A stretch of 64,000 nt of DNA from Aliiroseovarius sp. S1123 (lineage in GTDB: Bacteria; Pseudomonadota; Alphaproteobacteria; Rhodobacterales; Rhodobacteraceae): assembly GCF_023015885.1 (NCBI RefSeq), contig NZ_JALKBE010000002.1, positions 1 to 64,000 of the forward strand. Direction: 5' to 3'. The notes beneath the pieces are model-generated. The model ran no database searches. It saw only the letters and a list, made by a program, of their open reading frames with translations, and was not told the DNA's origin. Within the stretch, counting starts at the first letter, position 1; each line of letters starts with the position of its first letter. Made by a program: the position numbers and the translations under genes. Below are positions 50,140 through 58,188 of this stretch, one piece after another.

Positions 50140-51249
50140 ATGGCCGATCTGAAGCTTACAGATGTTGTCAAAAGCTATGGCGACGTGAATGTCCTGAACG
50201 ACATTGATCTGGACATCCAGACCGGCGAGTTGATTGTCTTCGTTGGTCCCTCTGGCTGCGGGAAGTCAACACTTCTGCGCATGATCGCGGGGCTAGAGAA
50301 GATCACTGATGGTACGCTGGAGATCGACGGGCAAGTCGTCAATGACGTGCCGCCCAGCCAGCGCGGCATTGCGATGGTGTTCCAGTCCTATGCGCTCTAC
50401 CCGCATATGACGGTGCGCGACAACATGGCATTTGCGCTGAAGATCGCGAAGAAGTCGAAACCCGAGATTGACGCCGCCGTGGACCATGCCGCCAAGGCGC
50501 TGCAGTTGGAGCCCTATCTGGACCGCTTGCCCAAAGCGCTGTCTGGTGGACAGCGACAGCGGGTCGCCATCGGGCGCGCGATTGTGCGCGACCCAAAGGT
50601 CTATCTGTTCGACGAACCGCTCTCGAACCTCGACGCCGCCCTTCGGGTCGCCACACGGATCGAGATCGCGCAGCTGAAAGAGGCGATGCCGGACAGCACC
50701 ATGATCTATGTGACCCACGATCAGGTCGAGGCGATGACGCTGGCAGATCGCATCGTGGTTTTGGCCAATAAGGGGATTGCTCAGGTGGGCAGCCCATTGG
50801 AACTGTATGAACGTCCTCGGACCGAGTTTGTAGCGCAGTTCATCGGTTCGCCCGCGATGAACCTGCTTCCGGGCAAGATCACCGCCACGGGCGATGAAAC
50901 GCAGGTAACGCTGGATGCGGGTGGTGTTGCAATGACCGAGATTGCTTCGACTGACGCCGATATGGGCCGGGTGGTCAATCTGGGCGTTCGGCCCGAGGAT
51001 TTCGTGCTGGCAGAGGGGGATGCGATTTTTGAAGGCGAGGTCGAGATCGTCGAGGCACTCGGCGAGGTGTCGCTTCTGTATCTCCCGGCCAAGATGTCAG
51101 TAGGAGAAGGCGCGGACAGCGCCAACCAGACGCATATGATCGCCAAGCTTCCCGGCATTCATGGCGAGCTGAAGGGACAGACCGTACGCCTGACAGCTGA
51201 TCCGTCAAAGCTTCAGATCTTCGCGGATGGAATCACCATGCGGACCTGA
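50140..51249 (+). CDS. aglK: alpha-glucoside ABC transporter ATPase AglK (MalK-type)
   Basis: The 369-aa ABC ATPase has Walker A GPSGCGKST, signature LSGGQRQRV, Walker B VYLFDEPLSNLD and the switch His in YVTHDQVEA. A C-terminal TOBE/regulatory domain occupies residues ~240-369. It energises AglEFG. ATG 50140 begins 2 nt after the aglA stop. The operon ends at a terminator that overlaps the stop codon. Confidence 0.95.
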   Translation: MADLKLTDVVKSYGDVNVLNDIDLDIQTGELIVFVGPSGCGKSTLLRMIAGLEKITDGTLEIDGQVVNDVPPSQRGIAMVFQSYALYPHMTVRDNMAFALKIAKKSKPEIDAAVDHAAKALQLEPYLDRLPKALSGGQRQRVAIGRAIVRDPKVYLFDEPLSNLDAALRVATRIEIAQLKEAMPDSTMIYVTHDQVEAMTLADRIVVLANKGIAQVGSPLELYERPRTEFVAQFIGSPAMNLLPGKITATGDETQVTLDAGGVAMTEIASTDADMGRVVNLGVRPEDFVLAEGDAIFEGEVEIVEALGEVSLLYLPAKMSVGEGADSANQTHMIAKLPGIHGELKGQTVRLTADPSKLQIFADGITMRT

Positions 51250-51318
51250 GGGCTGACCGCCCTCTTTTTCACCACTCACATGGCGATGGGGCCGCAAAGG
51301 GATCTTTCTCGGCGGCCC
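51248..51318 (+). terminator. terminator(s) of the agl operon
   Basis: GAGGGC / GCCCTC with a 5-nt loop and five T residues (51248-51269) starts within the aglK stop. A second hairpin, GGGCCGC / GCGGCCC (51289-51295 with 51312-51318) followed by TTTCT, backs it up. Confidence 0.85.
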
Positions 51319-51410
51319 TTTCTATTGGGGGCAGGGCGCCCATCCACGCTTGCTCATCTGCTCCCTGATTGATATTGCGGGGGACGAGATTTCGGACAGG
51401 GAACACACCC

Positions 51411-52538
51411 ATGCGGGCAGAGGCTCAGAACAACGTTGATGCAATCGAGAAATCCCTGGCGCTTTTGCGGCAGCGGATCGGTTGGGAAACGGCTGAACAT
51501 CGTCTTGAGGAATTCAACGCGATGACTGAAGACCCGGACCTGTGGAATGATCCCGACCGGGCGCAAAAACTGATGCGCGAACGTCAGTCGCTTCTGGACA
51601 GCGTGAACAGCTATAAATCCATGGCGCAGGACCTTCAGGACAATGTCGACCTGATCGAACTGGGCGAAATGGAAGAGGATGAAGAAGTTGTCGCGGACGC
51701 CGAAGCAGCGCTGAAGGCGCTGGTCAAAAAGGCCGCCGCAGCCGAGCTGGAAGCGCTTCTGGATGGCGAGGCTGATAGCAACGATACCTTCCTTGAAATC
51801 AACTCGGGTGCGGGCGGCACGGAAAGCTGTGACTGGGCGTCGATGCTGGCACGGATGTATGTCCGCTGGGCTGAAAAGCATGGCTATAAGGTCGAGCTGC
51901 AGTCTGAAAGCGCGGGTGAAGAGGCGGGCATCAAATCCGCCGCTTACAAAATTACCGGTCACAACGCCTATGGCTGGCTGAAATCGGAAAGCGGCGTGCA
52001 CCGTCTGGTGCGGATCTCGCCCTATGACTCGGCGGCCAAGCGGCACACCTCTTTCAGCTCGGTCTGGGTCTACCCCGTGGTCGACGATAATATCGAGATC
52101 GAGGTTAACCCCTCGGATATTCGCATTGACACCTATCGCTCGTCTGGTGCGGGCGGTCAGCACGTGAACACGACGGACTCGGCTGTGCGGATCACCCACA
52201 TTCCGACGGGCATCGTCACCACCAGCTCGGAAAAATCGCAGCACCAGAACCGCGACATCGCCATGAAGGCGCTGAAATCGCGCCTCTATCAGATGGAACT
52301 TGATCGCCGGAACGCAGCGATCAACGAAGCACATGAAAACAAGGGCGATGCGGGCTGGGGCAATCAGATCCGGTCCTATGTGCTGCAGCCGTACCAGATG
52401 GTGAAGGACCTGCGCACGGGGCACGAGACGTCGGACACCAAAGGTGTACTGGACGGCGATCTGGACGCGTTCATGGCATCGGTCCTGGCGCAAGACGTGG
52501 CTGGAAAATCCCGGTCCGAGGCTAACGCAATAGACTGA
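51411..52538 (+). CDS. prfB: peptide chain release factor 2
   Basis: The 375-aa RF2 has the catalytic GGQ in [16 protein letters not shown] and the stop-codon reading loop [14 protein letters not shown], which has SPY where E. coli has SPF, as in other alphaproteobacteria. The gene reads as one continuous frame with no in-frame TGA near codon 25, so it lacks the +1 programmed frameshift that autoregulates many prfB genes. ATG 51411 gives the usual RF2 N-terminus ([19 protein letters not shown]). RF2 acts at UGA and UAA codons. It is a single gene flanked by terminators. Confidence 0.96.
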   Translation: MRAEAQNNVDAIEKSLALLRQRIGWETAEHRLEEFNAMTEDPDLWNDPDRAQKLMRERQSLLDSVNSYKSMAQDLQDNVDLIELGEMEEDEEVVADAEAALKALVKKAAAAELEALLDGEADSNDTFLEINSGAGGTESCDWASMLARMYVRWAEKHGYKVELQSESAGEEAGIKSAAYKITGHNAYGWLKSESGVHRLVRISPYDSAAKRHTSFSSVWVYPVVDDNIEIEVNPSDIRIDTYRSSGAGGQHVNTTDSAVRITHIPTGIVTTSSEKSQHQNRDIAMKALKSRLYQMELDRRNAAINEAHENKGDAGWGNQIRSYVLQPYQMVKDLRTGHETSDTKGVLDGDLDAFMASVLAQDVAGKSRSEANAID

Positions 52539-52562
52539 TCTCGCACCAAGAGATACAAAAAT

Positions 52563-52599
52563 GCCCCGGCCAGAACCTCTGACCGGGGCGTTGTTTTTT
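52563..52599 (+). terminator. terminator after prfB
   Basis: A GCCCCGG / CCGGGGC stem (52563-52569 with 52583-52589) is followed by GTTGTTTTTT, between convergent prfB and the transglycosylase. Confidence 0.9.
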
Positions 52600-52608
52600 C
52601 AGGGCGGC

Positions 52609-53412
52609 TTACCGGTCGATATTCGCGGCCATGATCGCAATGGCTTGCTGATAGACTGTCGCCGCGTTCCATTCCTTGATCACGCGGAAATTTGGCTGTC
52701 CTTCTTGATAGCCTTTGCCGCGTTTCCAGCCCTTCTTGCGCAGAAAATTCGCGGTGGTCGCCATCGCATCGGCCAGATTGTACAGATCCACGCGCCCGTC
52801 GCCCGAGGCATCGACCCCGTATTTAAAGGCATTGCCCGGCAGGAATTGGGTATGGCCCAGCTCGCCATGTTTGGCGCCAAGTGTTGCGCCGGTGATCGTG
52901 CCCTGATCCACCAGTTTCAACGCGCCAATCGCGTGGGGCTTGAAAAAGTCCGAGCGGCGGCAGTCGTAAGCCAATGTGGTGATTGCCGACACAACAGGCG
53001 TATCGCCCATGAAACCACCGAACCCGGTTTCCATCCCGTGGATCGCCAACAGGACACCAGCCGGAACGCCAAAGCGTTTCTCGAGCGCCTGATAGAACTC
53101 GGGGTTTCGCGCCAATCGTTTGCGCCCCTGTGCTTCGATCGTGGCCGACCCTCGGATCTGCATGAACTTGGACAGCGTATAGCGGAAGGATTTCTGATTG
53201 CGGTCGGCACTGATGGTCGTCGACGAGTATCGAGTTGCGGCGAGGGCCTGAAGCCCACGTTTGCCAACACCCGACCTCTGCGCTTGTTTGGCGAAATTGG
53301 CTTTCCAAGCTTCGAACCCGGCTGATGTATTGCCGCAATCAGCTGCCATCGCCGCACTTGAGGTCAGACAGATTGCGCATCCAATGGCGATGAGCTTTTT
53401 CAGAAATGGCAT
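52609..53412 (-). CDS. lytic murein transglycosylase (MltB-like, SLT_2)
   Basis: The 267-aa secreted protein has a signal peptide (LIAIGCAICLTSSAAMAADC) and a SLT_2 domain with the catalytic Glu in IHGMETGFGGFMGDTPVVSA (E128). Downstream are GHTQFLPGNAFKYGVDASGDGRVDL and NFLRKKGW. It cleaves peptidoglycan glycan strands with anhydromuropeptide formation. It is shorter than full MltB (about 360-400 aa) and lacks the C-terminal peptidoglycan-binding domain, as in a subset of alphaproteobacterial homologues. ATG 53412 has AGGGA upstream. The 260-nt gap to the next gene shows nothing beyond a promoter-like TTGACG near 53600. Confidence 0.92.
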   Translation of the reverse strand: MPFLKKLIAIGCAICLTSSAAMAADCGNTSAGFEAWKANFAKQAQRSGVGKRGLQALAATRYSSTTISADRNQKSFRYTLSKFMQIRGSATIEAQGRKRLARNPEFYQALEKRFGVPAGVLLAIHGMETGFGGFMGDTPVVSAITTLAYDCRRSDFFKPHAIGALKLVDQGTITGATLGAKHGELGHTQFLPGNAFKYGVDASGDGRVDLYNLADAMATTANFLRKKGWKRGKGYQEGQPNFRVIKEWNAATVYQQAIAIMAANIDR

Positions 53413-53673
53413 GTCAAAATCCCTGTTGCCTAATAAGTGGCGCGTGGCCGCTGGCAGGCGCAGCGCCATCCAAACCTATCGCACGAAAGCCTGTTCGCCC
53501 TATCCGGGTCAAGCCTTTGTTCTTTCGCCGCTCCGGTCTGACGTCTTTTTGGATCTGTCATCAGGGTGTTGGGTAGAAAGATTAACGCATTCATAAACTT
53601 GACGGATGCAAATTGACCCGCAACACTCGATCTGCGCGCGAAAACAAATAAAAGACACGTGCAGGGAGGAAAT

Positions 53674-54462
53674 ATGTCTGACGCAACCACTTTGGAGGCC
53701 TCGCCGCCACCAAGTATCCAAACCATTTCCATTTCGGATGTGCTGTCAGCCTTAAAATCAGGAATCCAGGATTTCAAATCCGCGCCAGCCTTCGGGCTGT
53801 TTTTTGCACTATTTTTTGTGCTGGGCGGGATTGTTCTGTTTCTTGAATTCAAGGTGATAGATCAGAGCTATTGGATCATTCCAGTCGCCTTTGGCTTCCC
53901 ATTCCTTGCACCCTTTCTGGCCGTCGGCCTGTACGAGGTCAGTCGCCGTCTGGAAACTGGCGCGCCGCTCGATTGGGCGCAAATTCTGGGCGTGGTGTTT
54001 AATCAGAAAGACCGACAGTTCCCGTCGATCGCGATGGTGCTGATCATGGGCTTTCTGTTCTGGATTTTTGTGGCGCATATCGTGTTCATGCTGTTCATGG
54101 GGCTGCAGCCCATGACCAATATCACGTCGAACTGGCAGGATGCGCTGCTAAACACCAACGGGATTACCATGTTGGCCGTGGGCACGGTCGTTGGTGGCAT
54201 CATGGCCTTTGTGGCGTTTGCCTTGACCGTAAGTAGCCTGCCGATGCTACTGGATCGCGAGATGGATTTCATCTCGGCCATGATCTATTCGTTCCAATCC
54301 GTGATGCAGAACTTTGTCCCGATGGTTTTCTGGGGCGCTTTGGTCACGGTATTGATGGTTCTTGCGATGCTGCCACTGTTTCTCGGCCTGTTCATCGCGT
54401 TGCCGGTGTTGGGACATGCAACGTGGCATCTGTATCAGAAAGTCATGTCGTTCGAGGAATAA
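53674..54462 (+). CDS. DUF2189 family integral membrane protein
   Basis: The 262-aa protein has six predicted membrane helices. DUF2189-type features are SDVLSALKSGIQDFKSAPAF near the N-terminus and LAVGLYEVSRRLETGAPLDW. The function of the family is unknown. GGAGG precedes ATG 53674. It stands alone, with a terminator hairpin after it shared with the convergent bactofilin gene. Confidence 0.88.
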   Translation: MSDATTLEASPPPSIQTISISDVLSALKSGIQDFKSAPAFGLFFALFFVLGGIVLFLEFKVIDQSYWIIPVAFGFPFLAPFLAVGLYEVSRRLETGAPLDWAQILGVVFNQKDRQFPSIAMVLIMGFLFWIFVAHIVFMLFMGLQPMTNITSNWQDALLNTNGITMLAVGTVVGGIMAFVAFALTVSSLPMLLDREMDFISAMIYSFQSVMQNFVPMVFWGALVTVLMVLAMLPLFLGLFIALPVLGHATWHLYQKVMSFEE

Positions 54463-54487
54463 CGCAACGCATCTCTGAAATAGCAAA

Positions 54488-54506
54488 GGCCGCCCACGAG
54501 GCGGCC
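54488..54506. terminator. hairpin between convergent DUF2189 and bactofilin genes
   Basis: GGCCGCC / GGCGGCC with a 5-nt loop, followed on the plus strand by CTTGTTTT; it can serve both directions. Confidence 0.75.
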
Positions 54507-54537
54507 CTTGTTTTGACTGGTCCACGTTTTCCGGGAC

Positions 54538-55062
54538 TTAAGCTTTTTCAGCAGCAGGGGCAGGGGCCACCGGGGGCTGAATTTTCTTCGCGCCACCCGA
54601 CAGCGGATCGTCCTGACGCTGAACCGAGCCTTCGAAATGCGCGCCGCTTTCGATGGCGATGGTCTTGTGAATGATGTCGCCTTCCACACGTGCGGTGGCG
54701 GTCAGGCGGACTTTCAGGCCACGCAGGCGACCAACGATGCGGCCGTTGATCACGACGTCGTCGCCAACCACTTCGCCGCGTACGGTGGCGCCTTCGCCAA
54801 TGGTCAGCTGGTGGGCGCGGATGTCACCTTCCACGGTGCCTTCGACGATGATGTCGCCGGTCGATTTGATATCGCCCTTGATGACGATGTCAGACGACAA
54901 TGTCGATGCAGGCGGCTTGGCTTTCGGGGTCGAAGACGGCACGGGCGGAGTCGATGCCTTCGGAGGGATGGCTGGTTTGTCAGCGGCAGGTGCCGCAGCG
55001 GATTTGGGATCCTTGTCGCCAGCCTTGGGGCCGGGTTCGTTGATCTTGCTTTTAGAAAACAT
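54538..55062 (-). CDS. bactofilin (polymer-forming cytoskeletal protein)
   Basis: The 174-aa protein has a Pro/Ala-rich disordered N-terminus (about residues 1-55). A bactofilin beta-helix core follows (~57-150) built of short strands, for example IVIKGDIKSTGDIIVEG, TVEGDIRAHQLTIGEGATVR and GEVVGDDVVINGRI, with a disordered tail. Bactofilins form filaments that scaffold cell-wall enzymes. The gene overlaps the upstream M23 peptidase by 11 nt, a pairing that suggests functional coupling. Confidence 0.95.
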   Translation of the reverse strand: MFSKSKINEPGPKAGDKDPKSAAAPAADKPAIPPKASTPPVPSSTPKAKPPASTLSSDIVIKGDIKSTGDIIVEGTVEGDIRAHQLTIGEGATVRGEVVGDDVVINGRIVGRLRGLKVRLTATARVEGDIIHKTIAIESGAHFEGSVQRQDDPLSGGAKKIQPPVAPAPAAEKA

Positions 55063-56371
55063 CGCGTGCTGCCTTGATATAGATCATGGGGTTGATCGGA
55101 CGACCGCCCACGCGCACTTCATAGTGAAGATGCGGCCCGGTCGAGCGTCCGCTGTTTCCAATATCACCAATTCGATCCCCGCGCGAGACCCTTTGTCCTT
55201 TCTGCACATTCATGCGCGACAAATGGGCGTAACGGGTTTCGATGCCGAATTCGTGTTGGATTTTGATAAGCCGGCCATAGCCCGAAGACCAGCCAGCGTG
55301 AATGACGACCCCATCCGCCGGTGCGTAGACCGGTGTGCCGATTGGGGCGGCAAAATCTGTGCCATTATGCATCCGGCCCCAGCGGGTCCCAAAGCCCGAG
55401 GTGAAGCGGAAGCCCGACTTTACCGGCATGCCAAAGGGCATTTTCTGGGCTGCGATGCGATACAGGTTCATGCGATCCAGCTCGCCCAGAATGCGGTTGG
55501 CGCGTTCGGTGTCAGGATCGGGGGCCGCGCCGCTGGTCGACAGGATCAGCGGGGTCAGGGGGCCGCCCTGACCAGAATAGCCCCGGCGGATCTGGCCTAA
55601 AATATTGTCGACGGACATGCCGGACTTGGCGAACATCTTGTCCAGCGGTTCAAGCGAGATCGATACGGCGTCTTCCAGCTGACGGAAGATCTGGTCGTTC
55701 CGCTCTTCCTGCAGGCGGGCCTCGTACATCATGTCTTGCGCGAACTTCTCGGCCTCGGCGGCGCTGGCGGCAACCTTGTCGCGCTCGGCGGCGGTGCGGG
55801 CCAGCTCTTCCGTCATGAAGGTCAGTGTGGCGTTGCTGGCGACGGACGTGGCACCCGGGGTGGCATTGTCCGCGTTCTCACGCGCTTCCGCGAGCACCTG
55901 CTCCAGACTGCCCTTCGCCACATCGCGTTCACCGATGGTGCGGCGAAGCGTCGATTGAATGACCCCGATCCCGGTCTCTAACTCACGGCGACGCTCTTCG
56001 GACGCCAGTAGCTCGCTTTGCATGTCCGAAATCTGCGATAGCGCCAGATTGAAACGCTCTTGCGCGGCGATCGCTTCCGAAGTGCGGGCGTCGCGTTCTT
56101 CGGACAGGGTTTGGACGCGCTGTTCGTATAGCTGTTTGTCACGCTGTGCTTGGTCGCGCAGGTTGCCCGATCCGATCGAATCCATCAGCAAAACGGCGGT
56201 GGCGATGATCGACCACGCAAAGAACGCGGCGGAGCCAGTCCAGCCAAGCGCCTGCGTCAGAGGAGACAGGCGGATGAATCGCGTCCCTTCTTCAGATCTC
56301 AGAAACAGGCGCTGCTCGGGAAAAACCCGCTCGAGCAGATGATTGGTCTTGGCGATCAGATGGTTATGCAA
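55052..56371 (-). CDS. M23-family metallopeptidase with coiled coil (periplasmic, membrane-anchored)
   Basis: The 439-aa protein has a cytoplasmic N-terminus, one transmembrane helix (about residues 40-64), and a long coiled coil (~75-220; repeated DVAKGSLEQVLAEAREN-like heptads). The C-terminal LytM/M23 domain has Zn ligands in MHNGTDFAAPIGTPV and GPHLHYEVRVGG. Such enzymes cut peptidoglycan cross-links. An 11-nt overlap with bactofilin, as in other alphaproteobacteria and Helicobacter, suggests that the filament positions the peptidase. Confidence 0.94.
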   Translation of the reverse strand: MHNHLIAKTNHLLERVFPEQRLFLRSEEGTRFIRLSPLTQALGWTGSAAFFAWSIIATAVLLMDSIGSGNLRDQAQRDKQLYEQRVQTLSEERDARTSEAIAAQERFNLALSQISDMQSELLASEERRRELETGIGVIQSTLRRTIGERDVAKGSLEQVLAEARENADNATPGATSVASNATLTFMTEELARTAAERDKVAASAAEAEKFAQDMMYEARLQEERNDQIFRQLEDAVSISLEPLDKMFAKSGMSVDNILGQIRRGYSGQGGPLTPLILSTSGAAPDPDTERANRILGELDRMNLYRIAAQKMPFGMPVKSGFRFTSGFGTRWGRMHNGTDFAAPIGTPVYAPADGVVIHAGWSSGYGRLIKIQHEFGIETRYAHLSRMNVQKGQRVSRGDRIGDIGNSGRSTGPHLHYEVRVGGRPINPMIYIKAARDVF

Positions 56372-56545
56372 TGCGCAAATCCCAGTGTCTTCCCTACGTC
56401 CCTTGTCTGCGGCGGATGATTGCTCTTACCGGCGCGCCGTCAGACCCGAGGTGCTTAGCGTGGAGCCTTCAATCACGCAAGAAAATTTGGGAAATTCATT
56501 AGCTTGTCGCGCGGAAACGGGCAATTTTCTGCCGATTTTAGGAAA

Positions 56546-56584
56546 ACAGGGCAGACTTCGCGTGGTCAGGGAATCCTGCCCTGT
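56546..56584 (-). terminator. terminator downstream of the DUF455 gene (minus strand)
   Basis: On the minus strand a 9-bp stem, ACAGGGCAG / CTGCCCTGT with a 21-nt loop, is followed by a short T-run. It lies in the 267-nt gap before the M23 gene; no other feature was seen in that gap. Confidence 0.6.
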
Positions 56585-56638
56585 AGGATTTGGCGTCATG
56601 AAATGGGTCGACACTCTACTATCGCGGGTGTGTGCAGC

Positions 56639-57511
56639 CTAGCGCGGTGTCCCGCGCTGACGGTCCGGCGTTTCCTCGGCCAGAGGCCAATAGAAGTCAG
56701 GCGGAAGGCCCGCCTCGGCCCGTTTCTCCTCGTTGAAGGGCGGCTTCAGCGCCCCGTGGAAATAGGTGCGCACCAGTTCGTGGAATGTCTCTTTCGGGTC
56801 CAGATCGTGGCGGCCGCAGAGGAAATGGAACCACTTCGACCCATAGGCCACATGCCCGACCTCTTCGGCATAGATGACCTCAAGTGCCGCGACCGTGTCG
56901 TCCAGCCCGGCCTTCTTGAAGATGTCGATCATGCCGGGTGTCACATCCAGCCCACGTGCCTCAAGCACCATCGGAACCACCGCCAAGCGACCCAGAATAT
57001 CCGTGGCCGTGTCCTCGGCTGCCTGCCACATGCCTGCATGGGCGGGCAGCGCGCCATAATGGCTGCCCAAAGCCTCAAGACAGTCGCTTACCAAGTTGAA
57101 ATGCTTAGCTTCTTCGTCTGCGGCCTTCACCCAGTCATCATAGAACCCCAAAGGCATCGGCGTGTCCGTAAACCGCGCGATGATGTCCCAATGCAGATCA
57201 ACGGCGTTCAGTTCGATATGTGCGACGGCATGCAAAAGCGCGATCTGTCCCGCAGGCGATCCGGGACGGCGGCGCGGCACGTCCCGCGGGTTTTTCAACT
57301 CGGGTTTCTCAGGGCGCGCAGGAAAGTCCGGAGGTGTCGCCTGCCCAATCACCGCTTCCCGATCGTGAAGCGGCGCGGTGATCTGACCGGCCTCGCGTGC
57401 AGCAAACCATTCCATCGCATATCTGCGCGCCAGGGCAGTCTTTTCACGTCCGTCGGCAGTCCGTAGTACATCGTCCGCCATTTGCGCCAAGGGCTTGGAC
57501 AGGTCGGTCAT
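56639..57511 (-). CDS. DUF455 family ferritin-like protein
   Basis: The 290-aa helical protein has di-iron-like motifs: ALLHAVAHIELNAVDLHWDI, AADEEAKHFNLV and EVIYAEEVGHVAYGSKWF (repeated E..H). DUF455 proteins are predicted ferritin-like oxidases or storage proteins without proven function. It overlaps the upstream bcp gene by 4 nt, so it is co-expressed with a peroxidase. Confidence 0.9.
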   Translation of the reverse strand: MTDLSKPLAQMADDVLRTADGREKTALARRYAMEWFAAREAGQITAPLHDREAVIGQATPPDFPARPEKPELKNPRDVPRRRPGSPAGQIALLHAVAHIELNAVDLHWDIIARFTDTPMPLGFYDDWVKAADEEAKHFNLVSDCLEALGSHYGALPAHAGMWQAAEDTATDILGRLAVVPMVLEARGLDVTPGMIDIFKKAGLDDTVAALEVIYAEEVGHVAYGSKWFHFLCGRHDLDPKETFHELVRTYFHGALKPPFNEEKRAEAGLPPDFYWPLAEETPDRQRGTPR

Positions 57512-57993
57512 ACTCTGCCTGCCAGATCACGTGCGGCGTCCAGCACGGCTTGGGCGTGGTCTTTCACTTTCACCTTCTCCCACACCTGTGCGATGTGGCC
57601 GTCGGCGCCAATCAGGAATGTGGTGCGGGTGATGCCCATATAGGTGCGACCATAGTTCTTCTTCTCGCCCCAGGTGCCATAGCGCTCGCAGACGTCACCT
57701 TCGGCGTCGGACAACAGCGGAATGCCAAGTGCGTGTTTTGTGCGGAAGTTTTCGTGCTTTTTCAGGCTGTCTTTCGACACGCCCAAGACCTGCACACCTA
57801 GCGCCTGAAATTCGGGCAGAAAGGCGGTGAAATCCAGTGCTTCTGTGGTGCAGCCGGGAGTATTGTCCTTGGGGTAGATGAACAAAACCACCGGGGCGCC
57901 CACCAGCGCGGACAGGGCGATTGGGTCTCCTTGATCCTGCGGAAGCGTGAAATCCGGCGCGATATCGCCAATGGCGGGCATGGGGTAGGTCAT
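57508..57993 (-). CDS. bcp: thioredoxin-dependent thiol peroxidase (Bcp-type peroxiredoxin)
   Basis: The 161-aa AhpC/TSA-fold peroxidase has peroxidatic Cys48 in YPKDNTPGCTTEALDF. The resolving Cys found five residues later in E. coli Bcp is Leu here, so this is a 1-Cys variant or uses the later Cys in GDVCERYG. The pattern GVQVLGVSKDS, PLLSDAEG and MGITRTTFLI is typical Bcp. It reduces hydroperoxides with a thiol donor. It precedes DUF455 in a two-gene unit. Confidence 0.93.
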   Translation of the reverse strand: MTYPMPAIGDIAPDFTLPQDQGDPIALSALVGAPVVLFIYPKDNTPGCTTEALDFTAFLPEFQALGVQVLGVSKDSLKKHENFRTKHALGIPLLSDAEGDVCERYGTWGEKKNYGRTYMGITRTTFLIGADGHIAQVWEKVKVKDHAQAVLDAARDLAGRV

Positions 57994-58188
57994 GTTTCTG
58001 GAGTTCCTTCCGTTGAGCCGTTAGAGCCTTTACAGGCTCTGAGCCAGCACAAGGCATTTTGCGGTTATGTGCCGACATGGACGAGAGAAACCGGGCACTT
58101 ACGTGCATTCAGGCCTTTCGCCGCCGTGTTGTTTTGGGCAGAATGATGGAAAATACAGGGGGCTGCAAGGGTCGGTCCGACAGGCAAA

